A stretch of 64,000 nt of DNA from Photobacterium damselae. Its GTDB lineage: Bacteria; Pseudomonadota; Gammaproteobacteria; Enterobacterales; Vibrionaceae. Where the stretch lies: NCBI RefSeq assembly GCF_003026815.1, contig NZ_PYOG01000003.1, positions 124,001-188,000 of the forward strand. Reading direction: 5' to 3'. The notes under the pieces are model-generated. The model did not search any database, had not been told where the DNA came from, and worked only from the letters and a program-made list of their open reading frames with translations. This document shows, one piece after another, positions 36,585-45,963 of the stretch; positions within the stretch are counted from its first letter, which is position 1; every line of letters starts with the position of its first letter. The position numbers and the translations under genes were made by a program.

Positions 36585-38882
36585 ATGACAATTCCAACAA
36601 CAGATATGTTAGATGCGTGGACTGGTTTTTCTGCTGGCGAATGGCAAAAAAGCGTTAATACCCGAGACTTTATTCAAACCAACTACACACCATATGAAGG
36701 CGATGAATCTTTCTTAGCAGATGTCAGTGACTCAACTACTGCTCTATGGAACCAAGTTTTAGAAGGTATAAAAGAAGAAAGTCGTACTCATGCTCCAATT
36801 GATTTCGATACCGATCTTCCATCAACCATTATTTCTCACGATGCCGGTTACATTAACAAAGATCTGGAAAAAATTGTTGGCTTACAAACCGATAAACCAT
36901 TAAAACGTTCTATTATTGCCAACGGTGGTATCCGTATGGTGAAAAACTCTTGCGAGGTATACGGTCGTCAACTTGATCCTAGTGTAGAGAAAATCTTTAC
37001 CGAATATCGCAAAACACATAATAAAGCGTGTTTTGACCTTTATACCAAAGAAATTCTTGCTTGCCGTAAATCAGGTATTATTACGGGCTTACCAGATGCA
37101 TATGGTCGAGGCCGAATTATTGGTGATTACCGCCGTTTAGCTTTATATGGTATTGATTATTTAAAAGCAGATAAAAAAGAACAATTTGATTCAACACAAG
37201 CTTTCTTAGAACAAGGCCAAGATCTTGAGAAAACACTGCGTCTACGTGAAGAGTTAGCAGACCAATTCCAAGCACTAGAAGATATCCGTCAAATGGGTCT
37301 TAAGTACGGTATTGATATGTCGCTACCAGCACGCACTGCCCAAGAAGCTATCCAATTTACTTACTTTGGTTATCTTGCTGCAGTTAAGTCACAAAATGGT
37401 GCGGCGATGTCTTTAGGTCGTACATCGACATTCCTTGATGTCTATATTCAGCGCGATCTGGAAAATGGATTGATCAATGAGCAACAAGCTCAAGAGATGA
37501 TTGACCACTTTATTATGAAACTTCGAATGGTTCGTTTCCTTCGTACCCCTGAATACGATTCATTGTTCTCAGGTGATCCGATTTGGGCAACAGAAGCAAT
37601 GGCGGGGATGGGTGTTGATGGTCGTACCCTAGTAACCAAGACAACATTCCGCTATCTGCATACATTGCACACAATGGGTCCTGCGCCAGAGCCAAACATG
37701 ACAATTCTATGGTCAGAACAATTACCATTGTCGTTCAAGAAATATGCAGCAAAAGTGTCAATTGATACCTCTTCAGTTCAATATGAAAATGACGACTTAA
37801 TGCGTCCTGATTTCAATAATGATGATTATGCAATTGCGTGTTGTGTAAGCCCTCAAATTGTGGGGAAACATATGCAGTTCTTTGGAGCTCGAGCTAATTT
37901 AGCAAAAGCTTTACTGTATACAATCAATGGTGGTATTGATGAGAAATCTAAAGCTCAAGTCGGCCCAAAAACAGATAAAGTCGTTGATGATATCTTAGAT
38001 TTTGATACCTTAATGCCTCGCTTTGATAGCATGTTGGATTGGCTTGCAACTCAGTATGTAACTGCATTAAATATTATTCACTACTCACACGATCGTTATA
38101 GCTACGAAGCATCATTAATGGCACTTATGGATAAAGATGTTTATCGTACGATGGCATGTGGTATTGCAGGTTTATCTGTTGTTGCCGATTCATTAGCAGC
38201 GATAAAATACGCGACAGTAAAACCGATTCGTGATGAAGATGGTGTTGCTATTGATTTTGAAATCAGCGGTGATTATCCAAAATTCGGTAACAACGATGCT
38301 CGTGTTGATGATATAGCCTGTGATCTGGTAGAACGCTTTATGAAGAAAATTCAAAAAATGCATACCTACCGAGAAGCGACACCAACTCAATCAATTTTAA
38401 CCATCACATCAAATGTAGTATATGGTAAAAAAACGGGTAATACCCCAGATGGTCGTCGTGCAGGTATGCCATTTGGCCCAGGAGCTAACCCTATGCATGG
38501 TCGTGATGAAAAAGGTGCCGTAGCATCGCTAACTTCAGTATCTAAACTGCCTTTTGCTTATGCAAAAGACGGTATCTCTTACACTTTCTCTATTGTACCA
38601 AACGCATTAGGTAAAGATGAAGAGACGCAAAAGCAGAATCTAGCAGCGCTGATGGACGGCTATTTCCACCACGAAGCACACGGAAATCATGAAACGATCG
38701 AAGGTGGCCAGCACTTAAACGTTAATGTGTTAAATCGAGATATGTTACTTGATGCGGTCGAACATCCTGAGAAGTACCCTCAATTAACAATTCGAGTTTC
38801 TGGTTATGCAGTTCGTTTCAATTCATTGACTCGAGAGCAACAGCAAGATGTAATCAGCCGAACATTTACTGATAAATTGTAA
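36585..38882 (+). CDS. pflB: Pyruvate formate-lyase / 2-ketobutyrate formate-lyase (PflB/TdcE family)
   Basis: 765 residues, the full glycyl-radical enzyme length. The catalytic Cys pair sits in [12 protein letters not shown], and the radical Gly in [11 protein letters not shown] near the C-terminus. [15 protein letters not shown] and GGQHLNVNV are family-conserved. The enzyme uses CoA to split pyruvate, or 2-ketobutyrate in TdcE-type enzymes, into an acyl-CoA and formate under anaerobic conditions. No activase gene (pflA) is adjacent, so activation must come from elsewhere. It lies alone between the two brnQ genes with separate terminators. PflB and TdcE cannot be separated here by sequence alone. 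Confidence 0.93.
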   Translation: MTIPTTDMLDAWTGFSAGEWQKSVNTRDFIQTNYTPYEGDESFLADVSDSTTALWNQVLEGIKEESRTHAPIDFDTDLPSTIISHDAGYINKDLEKIVGLQTDKPLKRSIIANGGIRMVKNSCEVYGRQLDPSVEKIFTEYRKTHNKACFDLYTKEILACRKSGIITGLPDAYGRGRIIGDYRRLALYGIDYLKADKKEQFDSTQAFLEQGQDLEKTLRLREELADQFQALEDIRQMGLKYGIDMSLPARTAQEAIQFTYFGYLAAVKSQNGAAMSLGRTSTFLDVYIQRDLENGLINEQQAQEMIDHFIMKLRMVRFLRTPEYDSLFSGDPIWATEAMAGMGVDGRTLVTKTTFRYLHTLHTMGPAPEPNMTILWSEQLPLSFKKYAAKVSIDTSSVQYENDDLMRPDFNNDDYAIACCVSPQIVGKHMQFFGARANLAKALLYTINGGIDEKSKAQVGPKTDKVVDDILDFDTLMPRFDSMLDWLATQYVTALNIIHYSHDRYSYEASLMALMDKDVYRTMACGIAGLSVVADSLAAIKYATVKPIRDEDGVAIDFEISGDYPKFGNNDARVDDIACDLVERFMKKIQKMHTYREATPTQSILTITSNVVYGKKTGNTPDGRRAGMPFGPGANPMHGRDEKGAVASLTSVSKLPFAYAKDGISYTFSIVPNALGKDEETQKQNLAALMDGYFHHEAHGNHETIEGGQHLNVNVLNRDMLLDAVEHPEKYPQLTIRVSGYAVRFNSLTREQQQDVISRTFTDKL

Positions 38883-38939
38883 TTACTCACTATTAATTAT
38901 ACCTATAAGTAATATATAAAAATCAGTTGGTTAGTTAAT

Positions 38940-38988
38940 TTAAATTCGTACTAATAGTAATAAGAAACTGTTGGTACGAATTTTTTTC
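38940..38988 (+). terminator. Terminator after pflB-type gene
   Basis: A 10-bp perfect stem AAATTCGTAC/GTACGAATTT with a 22-nt loop, followed by a T-run. Confidence 0.8.
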
Positions 38989-39078
38989 ATTATAAAATTT
39001 TGAAATTTCCCTTTACTTCACAGATTTTTATTTATATTTTAGCTCTGTTGTTTCGTTTTTATTTGGAAGTCGTTAGTC

Positions 39079-39216
39079 ATGATGTCAGCAAAGTTTGCAC
39101 ATTTTACCGCCAAGGTACCGACTAGCCATCGAGGTTCGATGGTGACGACTACGTTACAGATGTTGACTCGAACAACACGAATTATTACCGCTATTATTCT
39201 AGTGATTATTCGCTAG
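39079..39216 (+). CDS. Isoleucine-rich leader peptide of second brnQ
   Basis: 45 residues from ATG 39079 (GGAAG nine bases upstream), ending RIITAIILVIIR before TAG. The last 12 residues hold six Ile, one Leu and one Val. An Ile-dense tail directly upstream of a branched-chain transporter gene is the mark of an attenuation leader. Thr is also frequent earlier (SMVTTTLQMLTRTTR), as in the E. coli ilv and thr leaders, since Thr is the Ile precursor. The stop lies 166 bp before brnQ copy 2, and overlapping hairpins follow. Confidence 0.8.
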   Translation: MMSAKFAHFTAKVPTSHRGSMVTTTLQMLTRTTRIITAIILVIIR

Positions 39217-39253
39217 GCTGGCGGTGACACACTTCCGTCAGCCGAGCTGACGG
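39216..39253 (+). promoter_or_regulatory. Second brnQ attenuator-type alternative hairpins
   Basis: Segment A GGCTGGCGG (39216-39224, starting in the stop codon) can pair with B CCGTCAGCC (39235-39243), 9 bp with one G-U. B can also pair with C GCTGACGG (39246-39253) in a perfect 8-bp hairpin. The two are mutually exclusive. Segment C has the same eight bases as the region-2 arm of the first brnQ leader. A ribosome held at the Ile codons would decide which forms. No T-tract follows C. Confidence 0.65.
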
Positions 39254-39382
39254 GAGATTGCATCTCATTATTTGCCTTTCTTTCTCAGCTCCTGCCGGAA
39301 CAAATACTTAAGCAATCCCAATACGTATAACACTCTACTTAAAAGTGTTGGTAATGCGATAAAAAACAGCAGGAAGTACACA

Positions 39383-40726
39383 GTGAAAACACAAGACTTA
39401 CTCGCCATTGGCTTAATGACCTTTGCCCTCTTTCTAGGGGCTGGTAACTTAATTTTCCCGCCATCACTCGGATTGGATGCAGGTACCTCTCTTTTCACCG
39501 CAATGAGTGCATTTTTGGTCACTGCGGTTGGTCTTCCTGCTTTTACTATTATTGTTCTAGGTCGAATTAGTTGTACTCAATATTTGACAAATGCATTACC
39601 AAAATGGCTCGCAACCACTTTCTGGGTTCTTCTGTTCACGGCGATAGGCCCTGCATTTGGTATGCCACGAGCAGTAACCGTTGCTTATGAAATGGGAATC
39701 AAACCATTTATGACTCAGGATCATCTAATGGTTTTCTCTATCATTTTCTCTGCCTTAACTCTCCTACTCGCATTTAAGCCAGGTAAGCTTGTTGACTACA
39801 TTGGTAAATTTATGACTCCAGCACTGATCCTAATGCTGCTTGCACTTGGTTTATCTGCATTTATTTCACCACTTGGCGTTCCTGGTCACCCTGTAGGTGA
39901 TTATCAACATAAGGCTGTTACTAGTGGTTTAATCCAAGGTTATATGACAATGGATGCGATTGCTGCTGTAGGTTTTGGTTGGGTTATTATCCAAGCCATT
40001 CGAGCAAAAGGAATCACAGAGCCAAAAATGATCTCTAGTGTGACGTTTAAAGTAGCGTTGATCTATGCAGTTCTAATGGGCGGTTGCTATATTGCAATGG
40101 GTTATGTAGGTGCAACAGCCTCAGCTATCGCCGAACATGGCGTGAATGGTAGTGTTATTTTAACTCGCTATGTTGCGGGAGAGTTTGGCCCTTATGGTCA
40201 ATACTTACTGGCCGCTATCATCATCATGGCTTGTTTAACAACAACTGTTGGCCTAACTAATGCGTGCGCTGAATACTACAAAGAAACTTTTAATGCCTCT
40301 TTCGGCTTAACTGCAACCTGTGTTGTTGTTCTAACCGGAATTATTGCTAACTTTGGCCTAGAACAAATTCTAAAAGTCAGTCTGCCAGCTATTTTAGTAC
40401 TTTGCCCGGTCGCTATTGCCCTTGTTCTCGCATCATTTACTGCATCTACCGTCAGTGTGTCGGCTTATACTCATACTGCAATGTTATTTACTGCAGCAGT
40501 ATTTGGCAGCGTCGATGCTATCAGTATTTTGGGTAAAATGCCTAAAGAACTTAATGATCTATTCCAACATGCTTTGCCGCTATATAACGCACACGCAAGT
40601 TGGTTATTACCGTGCCTAGTTATTTTGGTTTTAACATCAGCTTTAGGGACTTCAAAGTTAGGTGGTGAACGCATTGGTCGTATTGATTATCGCCTTAAAA
40701 CACAAGCCTCTAACTCACTAAACTAA
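39383..40726 (+). CDS. brnQ: Branched-chain amino acid symporter BrnQ (copy 2)
   Basis: 447 residues from GTG 39383; AGGAAG lies six bases upstream and the N-terminus then aligns with the first copy (KTQDLLAIGLMTFALFLGAGNLIFPP). A longer ORF upstream would add a non-homologous tail. Twelve helices, LIVCS family, importing Leu/Ile/Val with Na+ or H+. It is preceded by the Ile-rich leader. The C-terminus is longer and more charged than copy 1 (LGGERIGRIDYR). A SemiSWEET gene follows 77 bp later. Confidence 0.95.
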   Translation: MKTQDLLAIGLMTFALFLGAGNLIFPPSLGLDAGTSLFTAMSAFLVTAVGLPAFTIIVLGRISCTQYLTNALPKWLATTFWVLLFTAIGPAFGMPRAVTVAYEMGIKPFMTQDHLMVFSIIFSALTLLLAFKPGKLVDYIGKFMTPALILMLLALGLSAFISPLGVPGHPVGDYQHKAVTSGLIQGYMTMDAIAAVGFGWVIIQAIRAKGITEPKMISSVTFKVALIYAVLMGGCYIAMGYVGATASAIAEHGVNGSVILTRYVAGEFGPYGQYLLAAIIIMACLTTTVGLTNACAEYYKETFNASFGLTATCVVVLTGIIANFGLEQILKVSLPAILVLCPVAIALVLASFTASTVSVSAYTHTAMLFTAAVFGSVDAISILGKMPKELNDLFQHALPLYNAHASWLLPCLVILVLTSALGTSKLGGERIGRIDYRLKTQASNSLN

Positions 40727-40803
40727 ATAAAAACAGATCACAAAACACAACATCGAATTAAGCACACCATGGTATTTATTCCTATAGTTTAAGGAAAAAT
40801 AAC

Positions 40804-41112
40804 ATGGTGTACTTTTTTATGTCTGTATTTCAACGTGTTGCTAAGGCTTTCGAACCTTTTATGCTGGTGATGGGTATCGTGGGACCGCTTGCAACCCTGC
40901 CTCAACTTTATAAGCTGTTCTTTTCTCATAGTGAACACGCTGTTGGTTTATCGCTTATTACTTGGGTACTCTATGCCCTACTGGCACTACTTTGGGCTAT
41001 CTATGGATTTGTCCATAAGAACCCACCTATCTGGGTCGGTAACAGCTTAGGTTTTCTGATGGATGCTGCTATGGTGTTTGGGATCTTTATTCATACTGGT
41101 GGTACATTCTAA
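40804..41112 (+). CDS. SemiSWEET-like PQ-loop membrane protein
   Basis: 102 residues and three membrane helices. MGIVGPLATLPQLYKLF carries the PQ motif, and LITWVLYALLALLWAIYGF continues the triple-helix bundle. SemiSWEETs dimerise to carry mono- or disaccharides. The start has AAGGAAAAATAAC upstream. It follows brnQ copy 2 in the same direction, so cotranscription is possible. The substrate is not evident, and an amino-acid-related role cannot be excluded given the neighbour. Confidence 0.85.
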   Translation: MVYFFMSVFQRVAKAFEPFMLVMGIVGPLATLPQLYKLFFSHSEHAVGLSLITWVLYALLALLWAIYGFVHKNPPIWVGNSLGFLMDAAMVFGIFIHTGGTF

Positions 41113-41123
41113 GAGCAATAAAA

Positions 41124-41156
41124 AACCGCAGCTTAACGATAAGCTGCGGCCTGTTT
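41124..41156. terminator. Terminator between SemiSWEET gene and ansB
   Basis: A 10-bp perfect stem CCGCAGCTTA/TAAGCTGCGG with an ACGA loop; A-run to the left and TGTTTTAT to the right. It probably works for both convergent genes. Confidence 0.88.
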
Positions 41157-41191
41157 TATCTAAATGATTTAATACTAACTAACAGTAGTCA

Positions 41192-42256
41192 TTAATAGTA
41201 CTGGAACATCTTCTGAACATCTTTGTAGTCTTTGGTTTGAGTCAAAGACAACATTAGCAGAATACGAGCTTTCTGCGGGTTCAATGTACCTGATGCAACA
41301 AAGCCATATTTTGCATCATCAATTTCAGCATCTAATGTCGTTGAGCCTGTTGGAGTACGAGAACTACGTACGACCATGATGCCATCTTTGCTGGCTTTCT
41401 CTAGCTGATCAAATACTGTGTGATAAAGGTTACCATTACCTACACCCGCACTCACAATACCATCAAATTTCGCGTCAATAAGCGCTTTAACTGGTAGGTC
41501 AGAAGCATTAGCATAGTTGTACACAATGCCAACTTTTGGTAGCGAAGTCAGTTTTGAAACATCAAAAACAGTTTCTGTTGTATGTTTGCGCTCAGGGCTA
41601 CGCTGATATTTTGCATCGCTGTTGTGAACATAGCCCAAAGGACCAAAGTTTGGTGACTGGAAAGTATTTACAGAAGTGGTATTTGTTTTTGTTACATCGC
41701 GTGCATCAAAAATAGTGTCATTCATTGTCACTAATACACCACGACCTTTTGAATCTTCATCCGTAGCCGCAACCACAGCATTGTAAAGGTTAACGGGACC
41801 ATCAGCACTCATTGCAGTTGATGGACGCATCGCACCAACCAACACAACAGGTTTTTTACTCTTTACTGTTAAATCAAGAAAATAGGCTGTTTCTTCCATG
41901 GTATCCGTACCATGAGTGATCACAATGCCATCAACATCATCTTGAGCTAATAATTCATTTACACGTTTAGCTAATTTAAGCCAAACTTCATCGTTCATGT
42001 CTTGTGAACCGATACTGACTACTTGTTCGCCTGAAATATCGGCAATTTTTGTCATATCAGGAACAGCAGCAATAAGCGCATCAACACCAACTTTACCCGC
42101 AGTATAATTAGATTTAGTCGCAGATTGACCAGCGCCTGCAATTGTACCGCCAGTGGCTAGAATTTTAATATTTGGCAGATCGGTTGCAGCAAAAGAGAAA
42201 GAACTGAAACACAGGCCAGCAGCCAGCATACCTAGGCGAATAGGATTTTTTTTCAT
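41192..42256 (-). CDS. ansB: Periplasmic L-asparaginase II
   Basis: 354 residues. A Sec signal peptide (about 1-23, ending FSFAA) precedes the type II catalytic domain. Thr in ATGGTIAGAGQ and the THGTDTMEETAYF motif (Thr, Asp) plus Lys in GAMRPSTAMSADGPVN-type context form the active site. It deaminates Asn to Asp and ammonia in the periplasm. In E. coli, anaerobiosis and CRP induce ansB; a CRP-like half-site is present about 115 bp upstream. It is monocistronic. Confidence 0.95.
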   Translation of the reverse strand: MKKNPIRLGMLAAGLCFSSFSFAATDLPNIKILATGGTIAGAGQSATKSNYTAGKVGVDALIAAVPDMTKIADISGEQVVSIGSQDMNDEVWLKLAKRVNELLAQDDVDGIVITHGTDTMEETAYFLDLTVKSKKPVVLVGAMRPSTAMSADGPVNLYNAVVAATDEDSKGRGVLVTMNDTIFDARDVTKTNTTSVNTFQSPNFGPLGYVHNSDAKYQRSPERKHTTETVFDVSKLTSLPKVGIVYNYANASDLPVKALIDAKFDGIVSAGVGNGNLYHTVFDQLEKASKDGIMVVRSSRTPTGSTTLDAEIDDAKYGFVASGTLNPQKARILLMLSLTQTKDYKDVQKMFQYY

Positions 42257-42369
42257 TGGGAATCACCAGTAATGTGAATGAAATATGAAAATATGTTTTG
42301 GGAATCGAATAAATCCTAAAACGATAGGCTGGATATTTTTGAGGTCAAGGTCACTAATTTATAAATAAA

Positions 42370-42391
42370 AAATGTGATCTATCAAACAGTA
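42370..42391 (-). promoter_or_regulatory. Possible CRP/FNR-type site upstream of ansB
   Basis: AAATGTGATCTATCAAACAG: the left half matches the CRP consensus AAATGTGATCTA closely, but the right half is poor. Read on the other strand it gives an FNR-like TTGAT half-site. E. coli ansB is controlled by CRP and FNR, which makes the site plausible but unproven. Confidence 0.35.
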
Positions 42392-42517
42392 AGTGAGATC
42401 TAGAGCGAGCAATTAACGGTGTTCACATATTAATTTAGCAAAATAAACTTTGTGATAATTGTATTAACATTTTTTCAAATTCTATTCATCTAAATTTTTT
42501 ATGCATTGTGGTTATAT

Positions 42518-42766
42518 TCAATAAATTGCTCTAATTGGGTCTATTTCAAAATATCGACATTTGGCAGAACTGTTCGCTGTTGGCTCAATATATTGGCGTA
42601 ATGATTCTATTGAATCGACTTCCCAAATACAGCGACAATGCCCACTAATAGGATCAAGCATTTGAGCATGTAATTGAATCCCAGAAGGTAAGTCGCAAGA
42701 CAAGTTATCCGCATAGCTTTCAAGTGAGGTGTGCTCTGCCATTTGTAGCTCTGTTGCAATAAACAT
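42518..42766 (-). CDS. Small hypothetical protein, possible ferredoxin-like (dimeric alpha/beta barrel) fold
   Basis: 82 residues from ATG 42766, chosen for its strong RBS AAGGAG; an ATG seven codons upstream includes that RBS. I do not recognise it with certainty. The pattern FIATELQM, LPSGIQLHAQMLDP, CRCIWEVDSIESLRQYI, CRYFEID resembles short alternating strands and helices of small dabb/SCO4226-type proteins. Five Cys residues are present. It diverges from the membrane/winged-helix gene across 307 bp. The function is unknown. Confidence 0.6.
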   Translation of the reverse strand: MFIATELQMAEHTSLESYADNLSCDLPSGIQLHAQMLDPISGHCRCIWEVDSIESLRQYIEPTANSSAKCRYFEIDPIRAIY

Positions 42767-42867
42767 AACGATCTCCTTCAACGTCATTGGTTAAGTATAT
42801 ACCCAGTTTTTAAAGTTGTTTTAACAAGCCAAAAACCATAATTAAAAGCGTATTTTCATCATGTTTA

Positions 42868-42906
42868 TTTATACAGTGTTCAATCACTGTGTAGTGTTTA
42901 TACAGT
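42868..42906. repeat. TTTATACAGT repeat with internal palindrome in a divergent promoter region
   Basis: TTTATACAGT occurs at 42868-42877 and again at 42897-42906 (29-bp period). Between them, ACAGTG/CACTGT makes an inverted repeat. It lies between the small hypothetical gene (minus) and the membrane/winged-helix gene (plus), so it may be an operator. It is not a LexA box: the CTGT...ACAG spacing is wrong. Confidence 0.4.
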
Positions 42907-43073
42907 AATGAAAGCTATGTGTAAAAATCCAGCGAGAGATTGGCTGAATCAATGATTTATAAGGGATTTGATCACAAATTAATGTATCCTATTGCAACAT
43001 ATTCTAATTCCTATATTTGTTGCTTAAAAAAGTAGCAAATAGAGCACGGCTCATATATCTAGATTTAATCATT

Positions 43074-44144
43074 ATGCTTTATAACGAAAAACAACCAATG
43101 CGATACCCTAAAGGGATGTTTGCAATGTGGACGGTATACAGTTTTACTGGCGCCTCTATTCTTGCCTCAATCGTATTCTCACTATTACTTTTCTTATCCA
43201 TCGATAATGACCCATTAATGAAGGTTCTATTTGGTGGACTGGCTGTTATCTTCGAACTAGGAAAATTTTTCGCTTGGTATGAAGTTGGCGAACGTCGTGC
43301 TCGTAAAAATTATGGTGGTGCACTGTCGGCCCTATTGTTTTATGCCGTCTTAGCCGCAATTTCTATTGGTGGTTCCATTGGCGGTATTAACAGTGCAACT
43401 AACCAAGCACAAAGTCATGTCAATGTACAAAAAAGCAAAATCAATGCATATAACATGCAGATTGCTGCAATTGAAAAGCAAATTGAACTTAATAACCAAG
43501 CGGCTGAAAAATACATTCAAATGGAACGTATTGCCTCTGGTGTAAGTCGAATCCAACGTGCTAACGAAAAATTACGAGAAGATCAGCAAAAGCTTGCAAT
43601 AGAGCGAGACAGCCTGCCTGTTGTAAGTCAGGGTTCGGTACTTGGTCTAATTGACAGCTTAGCAAACTCTTTAAATATATCACCGCAGAAAGCTCAGCTT
43701 GGTTTAGTCGTCTTTTTATCCGTATTATTAGACTTCTTCGCGGCATTTTTTGTTGGTTTAATTGGTGAGGAAAATCGCTTCCGTCAACAATATCGTCAAC
43801 TTAACGCCCTTTCTCTTGCTGGTATTAACGGCCAAGTAAAAGAGATCAAGCTACTTGAGCATTTCAACCCATCAGAAGTTGGTACCTCTGAGATATCAGA
43901 TGAAGAAATTGAAGTGACAATCGTTCCTGAGCCTGAACCCGAAGAGCCTAAAACGCCTTATGAACAGACAATTGATGCGTTAAGTACAAATAAAGTTAAT
44001 TGTACTAAGCGAGCTGTTAGTAACTTCTTAAAACTGCCAACAGATGAAGTGGACGCTATTTTCAAACAATTACTTGAAGAAGGCATTGTGACGAAAAAGC
44101 CCAACAACCACTACCAATGGATTGGGGTTAAAGACGCCGCGTAA
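43074..44144 (+). CDS. Membrane-anchored coiled-coil protein with C-terminal winged-helix domain
   Basis: About 356 residues; the start is uncertain (ATG 43074 or 43098; no good RBS). Four membrane segments are visible (about 27-51, 55-75, 86-110 and 210-235). Between the third and the fourth lies a long coiled coil (about 115-185, rich in Gln, Ile and Lys, such as INAYNMQIAAIEKQIELNNQ). A Glu/Pro linker (VPEPEPEEPKTP) leads to a winged-helix-like end (about 295-350: NCTKRAVSNFLKLPTDEVDAIFKQLLEEGIV). The family is unknown to me. It could sense envelope state and bind DNA or a partner in the cytoplasm. It has its own terminator. Confidence 0.7.
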   Translation: MLYNEKQPMRYPKGMFAMWTVYSFTGASILASIVFSLLLFLSIDNDPLMKVLFGGLAVIFELGKFFAWYEVGERRARKNYGGALSALLFYAVLAAISIGGSIGGINSATNQAQSHVNVQKSKINAYNMQIAAIEKQIELNNQAAEKYIQMERIASGVSRIQRANEKLREDQQKLAIERDSLPVVSQGSVLGLIDSLANSLNISPQKAQLGLVVFLSVLLDFFAAFFVGLIGEENRFRQQYRQLNALSLAGINGQVKEIKLLEHFNPSEVGTSEISDEEIEVTIVPEPEPEEPKTPYEQTIDALSTNKVNCTKRAVSNFLKLPTDEVDAIFKQLLEEGIVTKKPNNHYQWIGVKDAA

Positions 44145-44167
44145 TCCAATTATACCGCGAATGATAT

Positions 44168-44200
44168 ATAAAGCCTGAACATCTGTTTCAGGCTTTTTAT
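44168..44200 (+). terminator. Intrinsic terminator
   Basis: A 10-bp stem AAAGCCTGAA/TTCAGGCTTT with a 7-nt loop then a T-run, just past the membrane/winged-helix gene. Confidence 0.85.
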
Positions 44201-44334
44201 TTGATAAAATCATCTCTAAAAAACAGCCTTCATCACAGTTTTACATTCCCTTACATAAACCCTAAATAAATTGCGGAAATTAAGTGTCTAACTCATTACA
44301 ATGCCGCCACTTATTTGATTGTTTCTGTTATCCA

Positions 44335-45888
44335 ATGACTCTTATATCTTTTTTTAAACGCCATGGCCTAGTTCGCGCATCTCAAATGTTAGCGGCAGGT
44401 GTTGTGGCGACATTAACCGGCTGTGCTCAAACACTACCTCAAAATGATAAAGCGACCAGTTACTCATACGTAGATAATCATGATACTGCGTTATATCAGT
44501 ATGCAAAGCCTTACACTCAAGCTCATCCTGGTAAAACTGGTTTTTATCCGTTAGCCGATGGCCGTAGTGCGTTTCTAGCTCGCCTTGCGACTATTGAAGG
44601 TGCTCAAAAAAGTTTAGATGTTCAGTACTACATCTATCGTGATGATGAAACCAGTAAATTAATGACATGGTATTTGCATCAAGCGGCAGAACGCGGTGTA
44701 CGTGTTCGTCTTCTGCTTGATGATATGCAGTCTCGTGATGATGATGCTCTTGCAAGTCTTTCAGCACATCCAAACGTTGAAGTTCGCCTATTCAATCCAT
44801 TTGCAAATCGCAGTATTAAACAAGTTGGTTTCTTACATGATTTTGGTCGTCTTAACCGTCGTATGCACAATAAAGCCATTATTGCTGATGGTACATTTGC
44901 AATTACGGGAGGACGTAACATTGGTGATGAATACTTCTCTGCAAATAACAGTGTAGAGTTTGGTGACTTTGATCTGTTACTTGTTGGTAAAGTAGTACCA
45001 GAAGTTGCTAAACAATTTGATACCTATTGGAATAGTACGCCAGCCATTCCAATTGAAAGTTTAGTGGATGATATTCATCTACCAACCCAAGATCAGATAA
45101 ACCAATGGCGTACAGCTCAGATGAAATATCTCCAAGAGTCTGAGTATGCTCAATCACTAAAATCGCATCCAATGGTACAAAAACTAATGGCAAATAGCTT
45201 ACCATTCTATTGGGCCGATGCGACCTTAAACTACGATTCGCCGTATAAAGTATTGGATAAAACCAATGACTTATTAATGCACGACCTTGCTTTGGCTATC
45301 AAAGAAGCAAAAACAGACTTTGTTCTTGTTTCACCTTATTTTGTGCCAACCAAACAAGGTGCAGAACTTCTTGCTAATAGTGCAAAGAAAGGCCTTAACG
45401 TCACTGTTGTTACAAACTCGTTAGCATCTAATGATGTCTTTGCTGTACATGGCTGGTACGCCAAATATCGTGACATTATGCTAAAAGGTGGGGTAAAACT
45501 TTACGAAACTAAGGTTGATCCAAAACATAAAGCGAAACGTTCACTAGTCGGCAGTTCTCGCACTAGTTTGCACGCTAAATCATTTGTTATCGATAACCGT
45601 AAAGTGTTTGTTGGATCATTTAATTTTGACCCTCGTTCAGCGTACCTAAATACAGAAATGGGTATTTTTGTTGATTCCCCTGAATTTGCTGAAGTCGTCA
45701 ATAAAGATTTAAACAAGTTACTGACTAAAACAGCATATCGCCTTACTTTAGATGATGATGATGATGGTGATATTGTTTGGCATGATGATGAAACAGGAGA
45801 AACTTTCACGTCAGAGCCAGATAGCAGTGTATGGTTAAAAATGGGGGCATGGTTTGCAGGTGCCCTACCAATTGAAAGCCAACTCTAA
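44335..45888 (+). CDS. Phospholipase D-family lipoprotein, ClsC-like cardiolipin synthase
   Basis: 517 residues from ATG 44335, chosen because it gives a lipoprotein signal ending LTGC; a GTG upstream adds 17 unsupported codons. Two HKD motifs are intact: MHNKAIIADGTFAITGGRN and LHAKSFVIDNRKVFVGSFNFD. The closest well-known relatives are ClsC/YmdC and related lipid transferases that make cardiolipin from two phospholipids (ClsC: phosphatidylethanolamine plus phosphatidylglycerol). The Asp-rich stretch LDDDDDGD near the C-terminus is unusual. The lipobox indicates membrane attachment; outer-membrane or inner-membrane placement cannot be read. Monocistronic. Confidence 0.9.
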   Translation: MTLISFFKRHGLVRASQMLAAGVVATLTGCAQTLPQNDKATSYSYVDNHDTALYQYAKPYTQAHPGKTGFYPLADGRSAFLARLATIEGAQKSLDVQYYIYRDDETSKLMTWYLHQAAERGVRVRLLLDDMQSRDDDALASLSAHPNVEVRLFNPFANRSIKQVGFLHDFGRLNRRMHNKAIIADGTFAITGGRNIGDEYFSANNSVEFGDFDLLLVGKVVPEVAKQFDTYWNSTPAIPIESLVDDIHLPTQDQINQWRTAQMKYLQESEYAQSLKSHPMVQKLMANSLPFYWADATLNYDSPYKVLDKTNDLLMHDLALAIKEAKTDFVLVSPYFVPTKQGAELLANSAKKGLNVTVVTNSLASNDVFAVHGWYAKYRDIMLKGGVKLYETKVDPKHKAKRSLVGSSRTSLHAKSFVIDNRKVFVGSFNFDPRSAYLNTEMGIFVDSPEFAEVVNKDLNKLLTKTAYRLTLDDDDDGDIVWHDDETGETFTSEPDSSVWLKMGAWFAGALPIESQL

Positions 45889-45913
45889 TCAATCATTGTT
45901 GATGTAAGAAAAC

Positions 45914-45947
45914 AAAAAGCGGAGCCGTTATAAGCTCCGCTTTTTAT
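45914..45947. terminator. Bidirectional terminator
   Basis: Stem AAAAGCGGAGC/GCTCCGCTTTTT lies between the convergent ClsC-like and glutathione-peroxidase genes, with A/T tracts on both sides. Confidence 0.9.
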
Positions 45948-45963
45948 TTGAACATAAGCTCTC

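Noticed and set aside
42868..42906. LexA box
   Set aside because: The CTGT...ACAG distance is 11 instead of 8 bases.
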